Of a stretch of 64,000 bases of DNA, positions 26,190-35,336 are shown piece after piece. Position 1 is the stretch's first letter; each line of letters begins with the position of its first letter. Source of the DNA: CAWFXC01 sp963819735 (GTDB lineage: Bacteria; Actinomycetota; Acidimicrobiia; IMCC26256; DASPTH01); assembly GCA_963819735.1 (NCBI GenBank), contig CAWFXC010000001.1, positions 310,001 through 374,000 of the forward strand, written 5' to 3'. The position numbers and the translations under genes were made by a program. The notes below the pieces were generated by a model, which saw only the letters and a program-made list of their open reading frames with translations, did no database searches and had not been told where the DNA came from.

Positions 26190-27059
26190 TCAGCTCTCCT
26201 CGAGCAGCCGGGCGCGCAACTGCGGGTCGGTGACGAACACGGGCAGGTTGTCGGCGTCGAGGTACGACGGCCGCGCCGACGAACCGCCGTCGACCACCAG
26301 CGTGTGCCCGGTGACGAACCCGGCGAGGTCGGAGAGCAGGTAGAGCACCGCGGCGGCGATGTCGACCGGTTGCCCGCGCCGCCCGAGTGGGATTGCGGTG
26401 CTTTCCGGCAAGTGGCGTTCGGCCGGCGACGACTCCACCGGCGTGTTGTGCGCCTGCGTCTTGGCCGTGCTCACCGTGCCGGCGGCGACCGCGTTGACGC
26501 GCACGCCGGCGCCGCCGAGCTCGAGCGCGGCCGTGCGCACGAGCGCGAGCATGCCCGCCTTCGCCGCGGCGTAGGGCGCGCCGAACGGCATCGCCGACTG
26601 CCCGCTGATCGACGCGATGTGCACGATGCTCCCACCGGAACCCTTCGCGACCAGGCGTGCGGCCACGGCCTGCGTGGTGACGAACGCCGACTGGAGGTTC
26701 AGCTCCATGACGTCGGCGAACGTCGCGGGCGACATCGTCGCGATCGGTGCCCACTGCGACGGCCGCATCCCACCCGCCACGTGCACCAACCCGTGGAGGG
26801 GGCCGTCGGCAGCCGCGGCATCGATGGCATCGGCTACCGTCGCGGGGTCGCGCACGTCGACGATCGCAGGCCGGAACCGACCACCGACGTCGTCGACCTC
26901 GTGCGCGGTGACCGCGAGCCGATCGGGGTCGACCTCGAGGCCGACGATCACCATGCCCGCCTCCGCGAGCAGGCGGCACACCGCGGTACCGATGCCACCC
27001 CCGCCCGCGCCGGCGACCACGATGACCTTGCCGCGCAATCCGACCCGCTCGTCGAGCAC
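26190..27059 (-). CDS. Short-chain dehydrogenase/reductase
   Basis: A 289-residue classical SDR. NAD(P)-binding GAGGGGIG, the acidic residue after the second strand (GLEVDPD) suggesting NAD preference, catalytic Ser in HIASISGQ, and YAAAK are all present. TGHTLVVDGGSS closes the Rossmann core. A 30-residue C-terminal extension follows. It is convergent with DUF3097 (6-base gap) and divergent from the next SDR with only 23 bases between start codons. Confidence 0.92.
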   Translation of the reverse strand: MLDERVGLRGKVIVVAGAGGGGIGTAVCRLLAEAGMVIVGLEVDPDRLAVTAHEVDDVGGRFRPAIVDVRDPATVADAIDAAAADGPLHGLVHVAGGMRPSQWAPIATMSPATFADVMELNLQSAFVTTQAVAARLVAKGSGGSIVHIASISGQSAMPFGAPYAAAKAGMLALVRTAALELGGAGVRVNAVAAGTVSTAKTQAHNTPVESSPAERHLPESTAIPLGRRGQPVDIAAAVLYLLSDLAGFVTGHTLVVDGGSSARPSYLDADNLPVFVTDPQLRARLLEES

Positions 27060-27082
27060 GGGACCATGGCTACCATGCCGCG

Positions 27083-27748
27083 GTGTTCCATGGACGGCTC
27101 GACGGGCGCTCGGTCCTGATCACCGGCGCCACCGCGGGTCTGGGCCGCGATCTCGCCGCTGCGCTCACCGAGTCGGGCGCGACGGTGGCGGCCGTCGACG
27201 GGGGCTACGACACCCGCGAGGCGGCGGATGCGGCCTTCGCGCCGCACGGATCGGTCGATGCCGTCGTGCACGCGCATGTCGACCCGCGCGCGCTGGTCGC
27301 GCAGTCACTCGCCGATACGGCTGAGGAAGCGTGGGACGAGCGCAGTGAAGGGGTGCTGCGCGACGCGTTGTTCACGTTGCAGGCCTCGCACCGCACCTTC
27401 GGCGATGGCGGCGGCCGCATCGTCGTGGTCACCCCGACCATCGCGATCACGGGAAGCGACGCGCTGGTCCCGTACGCCACTGCGGTCGAAGGGATGCGAG
27501 CGCTGGCCAAGTCGGCGGCCCGGCAATGGGGCCGGTACGGCATCACCGTGAACTGCGTCGCGCCGCCGATGGAATTGTTGGCGCCGGGAACGCCGACCCC
27601 ATACGCGTTCGTCACCGAGCCCGCGCTCGGCCACCTGGCCGGGGTCGACGACGTGGCCGCCGCCATCGCGCTGTTCGTCGGCGCCGACGGGCTCGGCATC
27701 ACCGGCGCCACCATCGTGGTCGACGGCGGCACGGTCATGGTCCCGTGA
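27083..27748 (+). CDS. SDR-fold protein with altered active site
   Basis: A 221-residue SDR-fold protein starting with GTG. The glycine motif is GATAGLG and the C-terminus ends in ATIVVDGGTVMVP. The catalytic YxxxK is replaced: the segment reads YATAVEGMRAL, with Glu in place of Lys. NNAG is absent (VVHAHVDP instead). It is therefore likely to be catalytically weak or a non-enzymatic partner of the SDR gene that overlaps its stop. It could still bind a dinucleotide. Confidence 0.85.
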   Translation: MFHGRLDGRSVLITGATAGLGRDLAAALTESGATVAAVDGGYDTREAADAAFAPHGSVDAVVHAHVDPRALVAQSLADTAEEAWDERSEGVLRDALFTLQASHRTFGDGGGRIVVVTPTIAITGSDALVPYATAVEGMRALAKSAARQWGRYGITVNCVAPPMELLAPGTPTPYAFVTEPALGHLAGVDDVAAAIALFVGADGLGITGATIVVDGGTVMVP

Positions 27749-28510
27749 GCGACGCGCTCGTGGACCGCATCGTCGTCGTGACCGGCGCCGGCGGCGGGAT
27801 CGGCCGCGGCGTCGCATTGGCGTGCGCAGCTGCGGGCGCGTTCGTCGTGGTCGCGTCGCGCCACGAGAACGGCGAGGAAACAGTGGACGAGATCACTCGC
27901 CGCGGCGGCAATGCCGTGTGGGTGCACTGCGACGTCACCGACCCGACGACCGTCGACGACGCGGTGCGCGCCGCCACGACGAACGCGGGCGGCCTCGACG
28001 CGATGGTGCACAACGCCACGAGCAACCGGTCGAGCGAACCTCACCGCCTCGAGGACGTCGACCGCGCGCTCTGGGACGAGCACGCGTCGGTGTCGGTGCG
28101 GGGCGCGTACCACTGCGCGCCGCGCCGCACTCCCCTCACTCCGCGAGCGTCGGGGCACGATGATCTTGATGACGTCCCCGGCCGGCATGGAGGGCAGCGT
28201 CGGCCTGCCCCTCTACGGCGCGGTCAAGGGCGCGTTGCGCGGCTTCACCAAGAGCCTCGCCCGCGAATGGGGACCGCTCGGGGTGACGGTGAACATCGTG
28301 TCGCCGTTGTCGACGTCGCCGGCGATGGTGAACGCGATGCGCGAGGACCCCGAACTCGAGGGCCGGCTCTCCCGCCGGGTGCCGCTCGGTCGGGTGGGCG
28401 ACCCCGAGACCGACATCGGCCCCGCGGTCGCGTTCCTCGCCGGCCCCGACGCGCGGTACGTGACCGGCCAGACCCTCGTGGTCGACGGCGGCCGCTTCAT
28501 GAACCTCTGA
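27745..28510 (+). pseudogene. Short-chain dehydrogenase, one frameshift
   Basis: Starts with GTG overlapping the previous stop (GTGA). The first part gives VVVTGAGGGIGRGVALACA and GLDAMVHNATSNRSSEPH. Near 28120, inside a GCGCGCCGCGCCGC run, one extra C moves the frame. The continuation gives ALPSLRERRGTMILMTSP, YGAVKGALRGFTKSLAREWG and TGQTLVVDGGRFMNL, ending at 28510. Joined, it is a complete SDR of about 254 residues with an intact YxxxK. The repetitive GC context suggests a sequencing slip. Confidence 0.82.
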
Positions 28511-28585
28511 CCGCGGCCGGTCCCGCGGCGGACCGGTGCCGGTATTCTGCGGTGCTTCGAGGACGTTGCCACACGAGGGGGACGC

Positions 28586-29043
28586 ATGACCGATGGCCCG
28601 CGGTTCAGCCGGCTCGACGACGTGCCGTGGGAGGAGGTCCGCAAGATCGACTTCGGCGACCACACCGCGTCGGTCCGTGAGAAATGGCTCGACTTCTCGC
28701 CGCGGTTCCTCTCACTCCTCGCGGAGTGGGACCCCGGCATGATGATCCACGCCCACGGCCACAACAGCGATCACATCGTCTACGTGCTCGAGGGCGACAT
28801 GACGTGCGGCGATCAGTACTGCGGTCCGGGCACCCACATCGCACTCGACCAGGGCGACGACGTTCGGGCCGTTCATCGCGGGGCCGAACGGCGTGGTGTT
28901 GTTCGAGGTGATGATGGGCGATCCCCGCTCGTTCGCCGTCCGACGAACCGGGCTGGGAGCGTCTGCTGGCGGAGAGGGGCGCGCAGCAGGCGCCGAATCC
29001 GGAGATCGCCCTCCCCGACTGGCTGCAGGACACCCGGACCTGA
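28586..29043 (+). pseudogene. Cupin-domain protein, two frameshifts
   Basis: Starts MTDGPRFSRLDDVPWEEVRK with ATG at 28586 after a GAGGGGGAC leader. The cupin core is MMIHAHGHNSDHIVYVLEGD, with candidate metal ligands His, His and Glu. Near 28862 one base is gained; the next frame gives TFGPFIAGPNGVVLFEVMMG. Near 28945 another base is gained and the third frame gives SDEPGWERLLAERGAQQAPN, ending DWLQDTRT at 29041-29043. The joined protein is about 151 residues, normal for such cupins. Function unknown; the LLM gene follows at once. Confidence 0.75.
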
Positions 29044-29045
29044 CG

Positions 29046-29998
29046 GTGGGCCCGCCGTTCGCACCGGGGTCGGTCTCGCTGCGGCTGTATCCCCACAACG
29101 ATCTCCCGGCGGCGGGCATCGTCGACGAGTTGTGCACGCAGGCGTCGATCGCCGCGCAGCACGGCTTCGACGGCGTGATGACCAGCGAGCACCACGGCGG
29201 CTTCCACGGTTACCTGCCCAACCCGCTGCAGGCCGCGGGGTGGTGTCTGGAAGCGATGGCCACGGGCTGGGCCGCACCGTGTCCGCTGCTGCTCCCGCTG
29301 CGGCCACCCGCGCTCGTCGCCGAAGAGATCGCCTGGCTCGCGGCGCGGTTCCCCGGCCGCGTCGGCCTCGGGGTCGCGTCGGGTGCACTGCCCGACGACT
29401 TCGAGATCATGCACGCGCCGATGGACGACCTCGCGGCGCGCTTCACCGCGGGCTTCGAGGAGCTCGCGCCGGCATGCTCGACGGCACCGACCCGCGCGGC
29501 CTGGCCGATGATCCGGCGATCGAGGCCTGTGCCGAACACCCGATACCGGTGCTCAGCGCGGCGATGGGACTCACCGCGGTCCGCCGCGCCGCGCGCCTCG
29601 GCGCCGGGCTGCTGTTCGACTCGCTGTCGACGCCGGAACGGTGTCGCGAGCTCACCGACGCGTACCGCGCCGCGGGAGGCTCCGCGCCGTGCGTGCTGAT
29701 CCGTCGCGCGTGGGTGGGCGACCCGCCGCGCGCTCGCCTCGACGACCAACTCGACGTCTATCGCAGCTACACCCCGCCCTCGGCGCAGGAGCTATGGGGG
29801 CGCAACGAGCTGGTCGACGCCCCCACCGCCACGTCGGTGGTCGAAGGTTTGCTCGACGCCGTGCACCGCTCCGGGACCGACGCCCTCAACCTGCGGGTGC
29901 ACGTGCCCGGCGTCGCACCGGCGACCGCACGGGAGCAGATCATTCGCCTGGGCGACGAAGTCCTCGACCCCCTCCGGGCCGCGCTACCGTCGAAGTGA
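29046..29998 (+). pseudogene. LLM-class (luciferase-like) oxidoreductase, one frameshift
   Basis: GTG at 29046 begins GPPFAPGSVSLRLYPHNDLP. FDGVMTSEHHGGFHGYLPNP is a luciferase-like monooxygenase block, followed by RFPGRVGLGVASGALPDDFE. Near 29470 one base is lost after EELA and the neighbouring frame continues MLDGTDPRGLADDPAIE, PVLSAAMGLTAVRRAARLGA and ends at 29998. Joined length is about 317 residues, as in F420- or FMN-dependent members. Cofactor and substrate are not visible. Confidence 0.78.
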
Positions 29999-30042
29999 CT
30001 CCGCCCGGCAATACTTGACCCGAGCAACCACTTCTCCAGGAG

Positions 30043-31230
30043 ATGGCCATGATCGACGTCGACTTCCCCGTCAACGACTTCGACAACCACTACTACGAGG
30101 CGCTCGACGCCTTCACCCGCCATCTCGATCCGCGTCTGGGCCGGCGGATCATCCAGTGGGCCGAGATCGACGGCCGCAAGTACCACGTGATCGGCGGCAA
30201 GGTGAGCCACGCGGTGGTGAACCCCACGTTCGACCCGATCGCCAAGGCGGGCGCGATGTCGGAGTACTTCCGGGGCAACGCGTCGGGCCGCAACCCGCTC
30301 GAGTACCTCCGCGAACGGGAGCCGATCCGGCCTGAGTACCGCGACCGCGACGCGCGGTTGCGCACGATGGACGAGCAGGGCATCGACAAGATCTGGCTCT
30401 TCCCGACCCTCGGCATGATCTACGAGCAGCTGCTCAAGGACGACCCCGAAGGCGTCGGCATCATGTTCAACGCGTTCAACCGGTGGCTGGAAGAAGACTG
30501 GGGTTACGAGTACCAGAACCGCATCTTCGCGGCCCCTTACATCGCGCTGTGTGACATCGACTCGGCAGTGAACGAGCTCGAGCGCGCGCTGAGCCTGGGC
30601 GCGCACACCGTCGTGATGCGGCCCGCCGCGCCCACCACGGCGACCGGCCCGCGCACGCCGGGCGACCCGTACTTCGATCCGTTCTGGGCGCGCGCCAACG
30701 AGGCGGGGATCACGGTCGTCGTACACGCGGCCGACAGCGGCTACTCATCGAACGGCTACGCGCGCGACGGGTTCTCCGCCGACTTCCAGGGTGGTGGGCG
30801 TCCGTCGATCGGCATGCTGTCGATGGAACGCGCCATCTACGACTTCCTCGCGTCGCTCGTGTTCGACCAGCTCTTCGACCGGTTCCCGAACGTGCGGATC
30901 GCGTCGGTCGAGAACGGCGCCGAGTTCCTCCCCGACCTGTTCCGCAAGCTGAAGTCGGTCAACCGCAAGATCCCAGGCCTGTTCCGCGAAGACCCGATCG
31001 AGACGTTCAAGCGTCACGTGTGGATCAACCCGTTCTGGGAGGACGACGTCTACGAGATCGTCGACCTCATGGGCTCGGATCGCGTGGTGTTCGGATCCGA
31101 CTGGCCGCACATCGAAGGACTGCCGTCGCCCCGCGACTACTTCGTGGAGATCAAGGAGCTCGGAGCCGACGCGCAGCGCGAGATCATGCGCGAGAACTCC
31201 GAAGCGCTCAACCAGCGCCAACCGCTCTAG
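30043..31230 (+). CDS. Amidohydrolase family (Amidohydro_2) protein
   Basis: A 395-residue TIM-barrel protein of the Amidohydro_2/ACMSD-type superfamily. The first strand reads FDNHYYEALDAFTRH, so the usual HxH metal motif appears as NHY. A central His is in GITVVVHAADSGY, and a late Asp is in VVFGSDWPHIEGL, the conserved GSD-P motif. Such genes are numerous in Acidimicrobiia and mycobacteria and are assumed to act as hydrolases or decarboxylases on ring-cleavage intermediates. The true reaction is unknown. Confidence 0.9.
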   Translation: MAMIDVDFPVNDFDNHYYEALDAFTRHLDPRLGRRIIQWAEIDGRKYHVIGGKVSHAVVNPTFDPIAKAGAMSEYFRGNASGRNPLEYLREREPIRPEYRDRDARLRTMDEQGIDKIWLFPTLGMIYEQLLKDDPEGVGIMFNAFNRWLEEDWGYEYQNRIFAAPYIALCDIDSAVNELERALSLGAHTVVMRPAAPTTATGPRTPGDPYFDPFWARANEAGITVVVHAADSGYSSNGYARDGFSADFQGGGRPSIGMLSMERAIYDFLASLVFDQLFDRFPNVRIASVENGAEFLPDLFRKLKSVNRKIPGLFREDPIETFKRHVWINPFWEDDVYEIVDLMGSDRVVFGSDWPHIEGLPSPRDYFVEIKELGADAQREIMRENSEALNQRQPL

Positions 31231-31805
31231 CCGCGAGCCGGCGTGGCCGGCGTCCAGGGCTGCATCCACGGCGTCACCGGCCACCCCTCGGCCGCGGCCA
31301 TGAGCGGGAACGCGGTCGCGCCGTCGATCGACTCGCGCACGATGTCGGCGTGGCCGGCGTGGCGGGCGACCTCCTCGATCAGGTGGAGGAGCACCCACCG
31401 CACCGAGTAGGCGTCGACGTCGGCGGGGAACCAGGGCTCGTCGGGTACCGGCACCGGCTGCCCGAGGTCGGGGATGGCGGCGACGACCGATTCGGTGCGG
31501 GCGGCGACGTCGTCGTAGAGGGCGAACACGTCGGCCAGGGTCTCATCGGGCCCGAGGCGGAAGTTCGCCTCGTACTGCTCCGGCGACGACGACCGGCGCT
31601 GCAACACGGTGTCGATCCACCCCCGCTCCCCGGTGGCGGCGTGCTTGATCAGGCCGCCGACGCTCAACGGGCTGGCGGTGGGCGTGGCGCGGGCCTGTTC
31701 GTCGGTGAGGCCGTAAGCGGTGAGCCGGATGACGGCCCGCTGTTGGGCCAGGAAGGCGAGCAGGGCCTCGCGCTCGTCGGCGACGGGGAAGACGTTTCCG
31801 GGCAT
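31227..31805 (-). CDS. DinB/DUF664-family protein
   Basis: A 192-residue four-helix-bundle protein. Candidate metal-binding His residues are in LIKHAATGERGWID and LLHLIEEVARHAGHADIVRE, the typical DinB/YfiT pattern. Members are thiol-dependent S-transferases (mycothiol or bacillithiol type) or of unknown function; the maleylpyruvate-isomerase-like fold is related. Divergent from the WYL regulator gene, which probably controls it through two direct repeats between the genes. Confidence 0.88.
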   Translation of the reverse strand: MPGNVFPVADEREALLAFLAQQRAVIRLTAYGLTDEQARATPTASPLSVGGLIKHAATGERGWIDTVLQRRSSSPEQYEANFRLGPDETLADVFALYDDVAARTESVVAAIPDLGQPVPVPDEPWFPADVDAYSVRWVLLHLIEEVARHAGHADIVRESIDGATAFPLMAAAEGWPVTPWMQPWTPATPARG

Positions 31806-31851
31806 GTCCGCTCACTTTCGTCAGAGGCTCGTGCCTCTCCGCTCGTGGAGA

Positions 31852-31898
31852 CAGTGTCCGCGCCAGAACCGGTCATCTGATGGCCAGTTTCCGTGCCA
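31852..31898. promoter_or_regulatory. Two direct repeats, probable WYL-regulator sites
   Basis: CAGTGTCCGCGCCA at 31852-31865 and CAGTTTCCGTGCCA at 31885-31898 agree at 12 of 14 positions. They are 33 bases apart, three helical turns, so bound proteins would face the same side. They lie between the divergent DinB-like and WYL-regulator genes. Confidence 0.55.
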
Positions 31899-31909
31899 AA
31901 CTGGGATTC

Positions 31910-32860
31910 ATGCGCGCCGACCGCCTGGTGGCCACCCTGCTCGTGCTGCAGGCCCGGGGCCGCGTGACCGCGAGTCAGTTGGCGGAGGAGCTGGAGATCT
32001 CCGAGCGCACCGCCCGCCGCGACCTCGAGTCGCTCTCGATGGCCGGCGTGCCCGTCTACTCCCAGCCCGGCCGCGGCGGAGGATGGTCGCTGGTCGGCGG
32101 CGCCCGCACCGATCTCAGCGGCCTCACCGCGAGTGAGGCCCGCACGCTGTTCCTGGTCGCGGGGCCGTCGTCGACCGCGACCCCCGACGTGAAGGCGGCG
32201 CTGCGGAAGCTGGTCCAGGCATTGCCGGAGACGTTCCGGGCCGACGCCGAAGCGGCCGCCAACGCGGTCGTGCTCGATCCGGTCGGATGGGACCGCAACC
32301 GGGTGGAGCGGCCGCCGCAGCTCGACGAGCTCGAACGCGCGGTGATCGACGGGGTGCAGGTACGCCTCGGCTACGCCGACCGCGCCGGCACCGCCAGCGA
32401 CCGGACCGTCCACCCGTTGGGTCTCGCGGTCAAAGGCACGACGTGGTACCTGGTGGCGAACACCGACCGCGGGCTCCGCACGTTCCGGGTGAACCGCGTG
32501 CAGTCGGTGGCGCGCACCGAGCAGGCGGTCGAACGACCCGAGGGCTTCGACCTCGAGCAGACGTGGGCGGGCATCGTGACGTCGCTCGACGAACAACGGG
32601 CCCCGTTGCGCGTCCGCGCGGTCGCCGAACGCGCCGCACTCGGCTGGCTGCGTTCGTCGTTCGGTACACGCATGATCGTGCGGGAATCCGCGCGCGCCGA
32701 CGGTCGCTTCGACGTCGAGCTACGCGGGCACGTCGTGGAGAGCGTCGCCGCCGAACTGGCCGGGTTCGGCAATCAGGTCGAGGTGCTCGAGCCGCCGGAA
32801 GTACGCGCGCGCCTGGCGCGGGTCGGCGCCGAGCTCACCGCGCGCTACGGATCACGCTGA
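31910..32860 (+). CDS. WYL-domain transcriptional regulator (YafY/DeoR-like HTH)
   Basis: I chose ATG at 31910 (MRADRLVATLLVLQARGRVT) as the family start; an in-frame ATG at 31880 would overlap the second operator repeat. The N-terminal winged helix (residues 1-60; ASQLAEELEISERTARRDLE) is followed by a WYL domain with GYADRAGTASDRTVHPLGLA, TTWYLVANTDRGLRTFRVNR, and a WCX-type C-terminal extension. WYL domains bind small ligands or nucleic acid. It probably controls itself and the divergent DinB-like gene. Confidence 0.9.
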   Translation: MRADRLVATLLVLQARGRVTASQLAEELEISERTARRDLESLSMAGVPVYSQPGRGGGWSLVGGARTDLSGLTASEARTLFLVAGPSSTATPDVKAALRKLVQALPETFRADAEAAANAVVLDPVGWDRNRVERPPQLDELERAVIDGVQVRLGYADRAGTASDRTVHPLGLAVKGTTWYLVANTDRGLRTFRVNRVQSVARTEQAVERPEGFDLEQTWAGIVTSLDEQRAPLRVRAVAERAALGWLRSSFGTRMIVRESARADGRFDVELRGHVVESVAAELAGFGNQVEVLEPPEVRARLARVGAELTARYGSR

Positions 32861-33793
32861 CACGGGCGGCGGTTCGAATCCTTCGAACATCCGGCGCATC
32901 GTGTTCGAGATCGTGGTGGTGATGGTGGTGGCGGGCGAGTCGAGGATCTCGAGCGCGCGTTCGGCGATGGTCTCGATGGTGGCGTCGCGATCGACCAACC
33001 CGTCGGTCACCTCGAGGCCGACACGCGCGTAGTGGCCGCCACCCACGCTGAAGCAGTCGCCCGACACCGGGCACGCCTCGTGCGCGAGCCAACCCACGAG
33101 CGGTGCCACCAGCCGGGGGGCCAACCACTGGTTGAGCTCCTCGCTCGGGCCGAACGGTCCGAAGCCGGTACCGGGCCGGGTCTTGGCGTAGGGCGCGATC
33201 GCGTTCGCCGCGATGTTCAGCGGCGCGCCTTCCGACGCCATGGCCCGGGTGAGCCCGATCACCCCCATCTTGGCCATGCCGTACACCGCGCCCCCCGGCA
33301 CGCCGCCGAACGCGGCGCCCGACGACACGTTGACGAACCGGCCGCCACCGGCGTCGGCCATGATCCGCCACGCCGGGCGCCCGACGTTGAGCGCGCCCCG
33401 CAACTGCGTGTCGACGACCGCGTCGATCTGGTCTTCGGTGAGCTCGGCGAACGGTGCCATCCGCACCTGGCCCGCGTTGTTGACGACGACGTCGACAGTG
33501 CCGAAGGCGTCGACCGCGGCGGCGACGATGGCCGCGCCGCCTGCAGGCGTGGCGACGGTGTCGTAGTTGGGTACGGCCTCGCCGCCCGCGGCGACGATCT
33601 CGGCGACCACGTCGTCGGCCGGGGGTGACGCCGGAGCCGCCGCCACGCCGTCGGTGTCGCTGATGCCGACCCCGAGATCGTTCACGACCACCCGCGCGCC
33701 GCGCGACGCGAACAACAACCCGTACTCACGGCCGAGGTTGCGGCCCGCACCGGTGACGATCACGACCTTGCCGTCGAACCGCAGTTCCTGCAT
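32852..33793 (-). CDS. Short-chain dehydrogenase, multifunctional-enzyme type
   Basis: A 313-residue SDR resembling the 3-hydroxyacyl-CoA dehydrogenase part of peroxisomal multifunctional enzyme 2. Motifs are VTGAGRNLGREYGLLFASRG, the extended NDLGVGISDTDG after the second strand, NNAGQVRM, Ser in NVSSGAAFG and YGMAK. A C-terminal helical extension (VTDGLVDRDATIETIAERAL) is typical of this subgroup. It likely oxidises 3-hydroxyacyl-CoA or a steroid intermediate. Its end overlaps the WYL-regulator stop region. Confidence 0.9.
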   Translation of the reverse strand: MQELRFDGKVVIVTGAGRNLGREYGLLFASRGARVVVNDLGVGISDTDGVAAAPASPPADDVVAEIVAAGGEAVPNYDTVATPAGGAAIVAAAVDAFGTVDVVVNNAGQVRMAPFAELTEDQIDAVVDTQLRGALNVGRPAWRIMADAGGGRFVNVSSGAAFGGVPGGAVYGMAKMGVIGLTRAMASEGAPLNIAANAIAPYAKTRPGTGFGPFGPSEELNQWLAPRLVAPLVGWLAHEACPVSGDCFSVGGGHYARVGLEVTDGLVDRDATIETIAERALEILDSPATTITTTISNTMRRMFEGFEPPPVSA

Positions 33794-33832
33794 CGATCCC
33801 CCTTGCCCGCTGCCCGACCGCCGGGCGAACGC

Positions 33833-34639
33833 TCACTCGTCGATGTAGACGGGGGTACGCCCTTCCTTCCACGCGGCGATCTTCTCGTCGAAGTTGCCGG
33901 TGGTCATCCGAACGTAGAGCTGCGCGTGGCCTTCGTGATTCATGTGGGCCTGCAGCCCACCGGCGTCGAAGCTCGCCCACAACAGCTGCTTGGTGATCTC
34001 CACCCCGATCTGGCTGAACCCGATGATCCCTTCCGCGATCTCGTAGCAGCGGTCGAGCAACGCGTCGCCGGCGATGACCTGCGACACGAAGCCGATGCGG
34101 TCGGCCTCCTCCGCGTCGACGTCGCGACCGGTGAGGAGGATGTCGAACGCGCGCGCGAAGCCGATCTGGCGCGGCAACAGGTAGCTGATGCCGAGCTCGG
34201 TGGACGTGAGCCCGTTGTTGATGCCCGCGGCGCGGAAGTAGGCGGCCTCGGACGCGACGCGGATGTCGGCCGCCGCGGCCAGGCAGAACCCACCGCCGAT
34301 GGCGGCGCCGTTCACCGCCGCGATCACCGGCTGGTGCATGTCACGCAACGCGAGGATCACGTCGTCGAGCACCTTCATCGCGCGTCGGGCGATGCTCGTG
34401 CGCTTGAGCCCCGAGATGTTGGGCACCATGCCCGCGCCCACCAGATCGGCGCCCGAACAGAAACCGTGACCGGCGCCGGTGAGCACGACGACCCGGCAGT
34501 CGTTGTCGGCGCTGATCTCGTGCAACGCGTCGCGCAGCGGGATCATCACGTCGAACGCCATCGCATTCATGCGCTCGGGTCGATTGAGGGTGACCAGCGT
34601 GACGTGCGGCCGCGGATGGTCGATCTGCAGGTACGACAT
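33833..34639 (-). CDS. Enoyl-CoA hydratase/isomerase family protein
   Basis: A 268-residue crotonase. LNRPERMNAM, GHGFCSGADLVG and GAAIGGGFCLAAAADIRVAS form the CoA and oxyanion sites. NNGLTSTELGISYLLPRQIG keeps a Glu at the usual catalytic position, so this paralogue is a good candidate for true hydratase activity. It lies 39 bases upstream of the SDR gene on the same strand; the pair could perform hydration and oxidation steps of beta-oxidation. Confidence 0.92.
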   Translation of the reverse strand: MSYLQIDHPRPHVTLVTLNRPERMNAMAFDVMIPLRDALHEISADNDCRVVVLTGAGHGFCSGADLVGAGMVPNISGLKRTSIARRAMKVLDDVILALRDMHQPVIAAVNGAAIGGGFCLAAAADIRVASEAAYFRAAGINNGLTSTELGISYLLPRQIGFARAFDILLTGRDVDAEEADRIGFVSQVIAGDALLDRCYEIAEGIIGFSQIGVEITKQLLWASFDAGGLQAHMNHEGHAQLYVRMTTGNFDEKIAAWKEGRTPVYIDE

Positions 34640-34649
34640 GGGCGGGAGT

Positions 34650-35249
34650 CTACGGTTGCGCGCCGCGCCACATCGTGGTGACGGTGGGACCGACGCCGGG
34701 CATGGAGAACTCGCCCCGTCGTTCGAACCCGAGGCGCCGATAACGCTCGAAGTTCACCGGATTCGACGACTCCAGGTACGCCGGCAGCCCCTGCTCGTCG
34801 ACGCGGCGCAGGTGGTCGGCGATGAGCGCGACGCCGATCCCGTGGCCCCGATGGTCGGGATGGGTGGCGACGATGCTCAGGTACCAGTGCGGCTCGTCGT
34901 GCGGGTGCGAACGCTCGAAGCGCTCCACCCCTTCGAGCACCTCCGGGGCGCGGTCACCCGTGAGCTCGTGCAGCAACGGACCGAGCCGCGCCTCCTCCTG
35001 CTCGGTCATCTCGGTGACGCCGGGAGGGATCCAGGTGGCGACCGCCTCACAGCCGTCGGTGACCCACACCGTGTCGTTGCGCAGCCCGGCCTCGATCGAC
35101 GTCGGCCACCAACGCGCGTAGTGCTCCATGCGCCGCTCGGCGTCGGGGAACGCCCAACTCCACACCGGATCGGCGAAGAACGCCGCGGAGACGGTGTCGG
35201 TGATGGCACCGAGATCGGCGTAGGTGGCCGGGCGGATCGCGAACTCCAC
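34650..35249 (-). CDS. GNAT-family N-acetyltransferase
   Basis: A 199-residue acetyltransferase-fold protein. I chose GTG at 35249 (EFAIRPATYADLGAITDTVS) over a longer frame because it gives the normal GNAT start. The acetyl-CoA site is in WYLSIVATHPDHRGHGIGVA (V-x-P-x-x-RGxGIG). NPVNFERYRRLGFERRGEF follows as the last helix and strand. The acceptor is unknown. It is divergent from the CaiB/BaiF gene. Confidence 0.88.
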   Translation of the reverse strand: MEFAIRPATYADLGAITDTVSAAFFADPVWSWAFPDAERRMEHYARWWPTSIEAGLRNDTVWVTDGCEAVATWIPPGVTEMTEQEEARLGPLLHELTGDRAPEVLEGVERFERSHPHDEPHWYLSIVATHPDHRGHGIGVALIADHLRRVDEQGLPAYLESSNPVNFERYRRLGFERRGEFSMPGVGPTVTTMWRGAQP

Positions 35250-35336
35250 GGGCGCGACGATACCGAGCCCGACCCACCCACCTCTCGCAGGGATCTGGCT
35301 AGCCTCGGGCGCCGGGATGTCGGGCAAGGAGGATCA

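Noticed and set aside
32868..32885. T-loop-like GGTTCGAATCC
   Set aside because: It lies inside the C-terminal codons of an SDR gene and no cloverleaf can be drawn around it.
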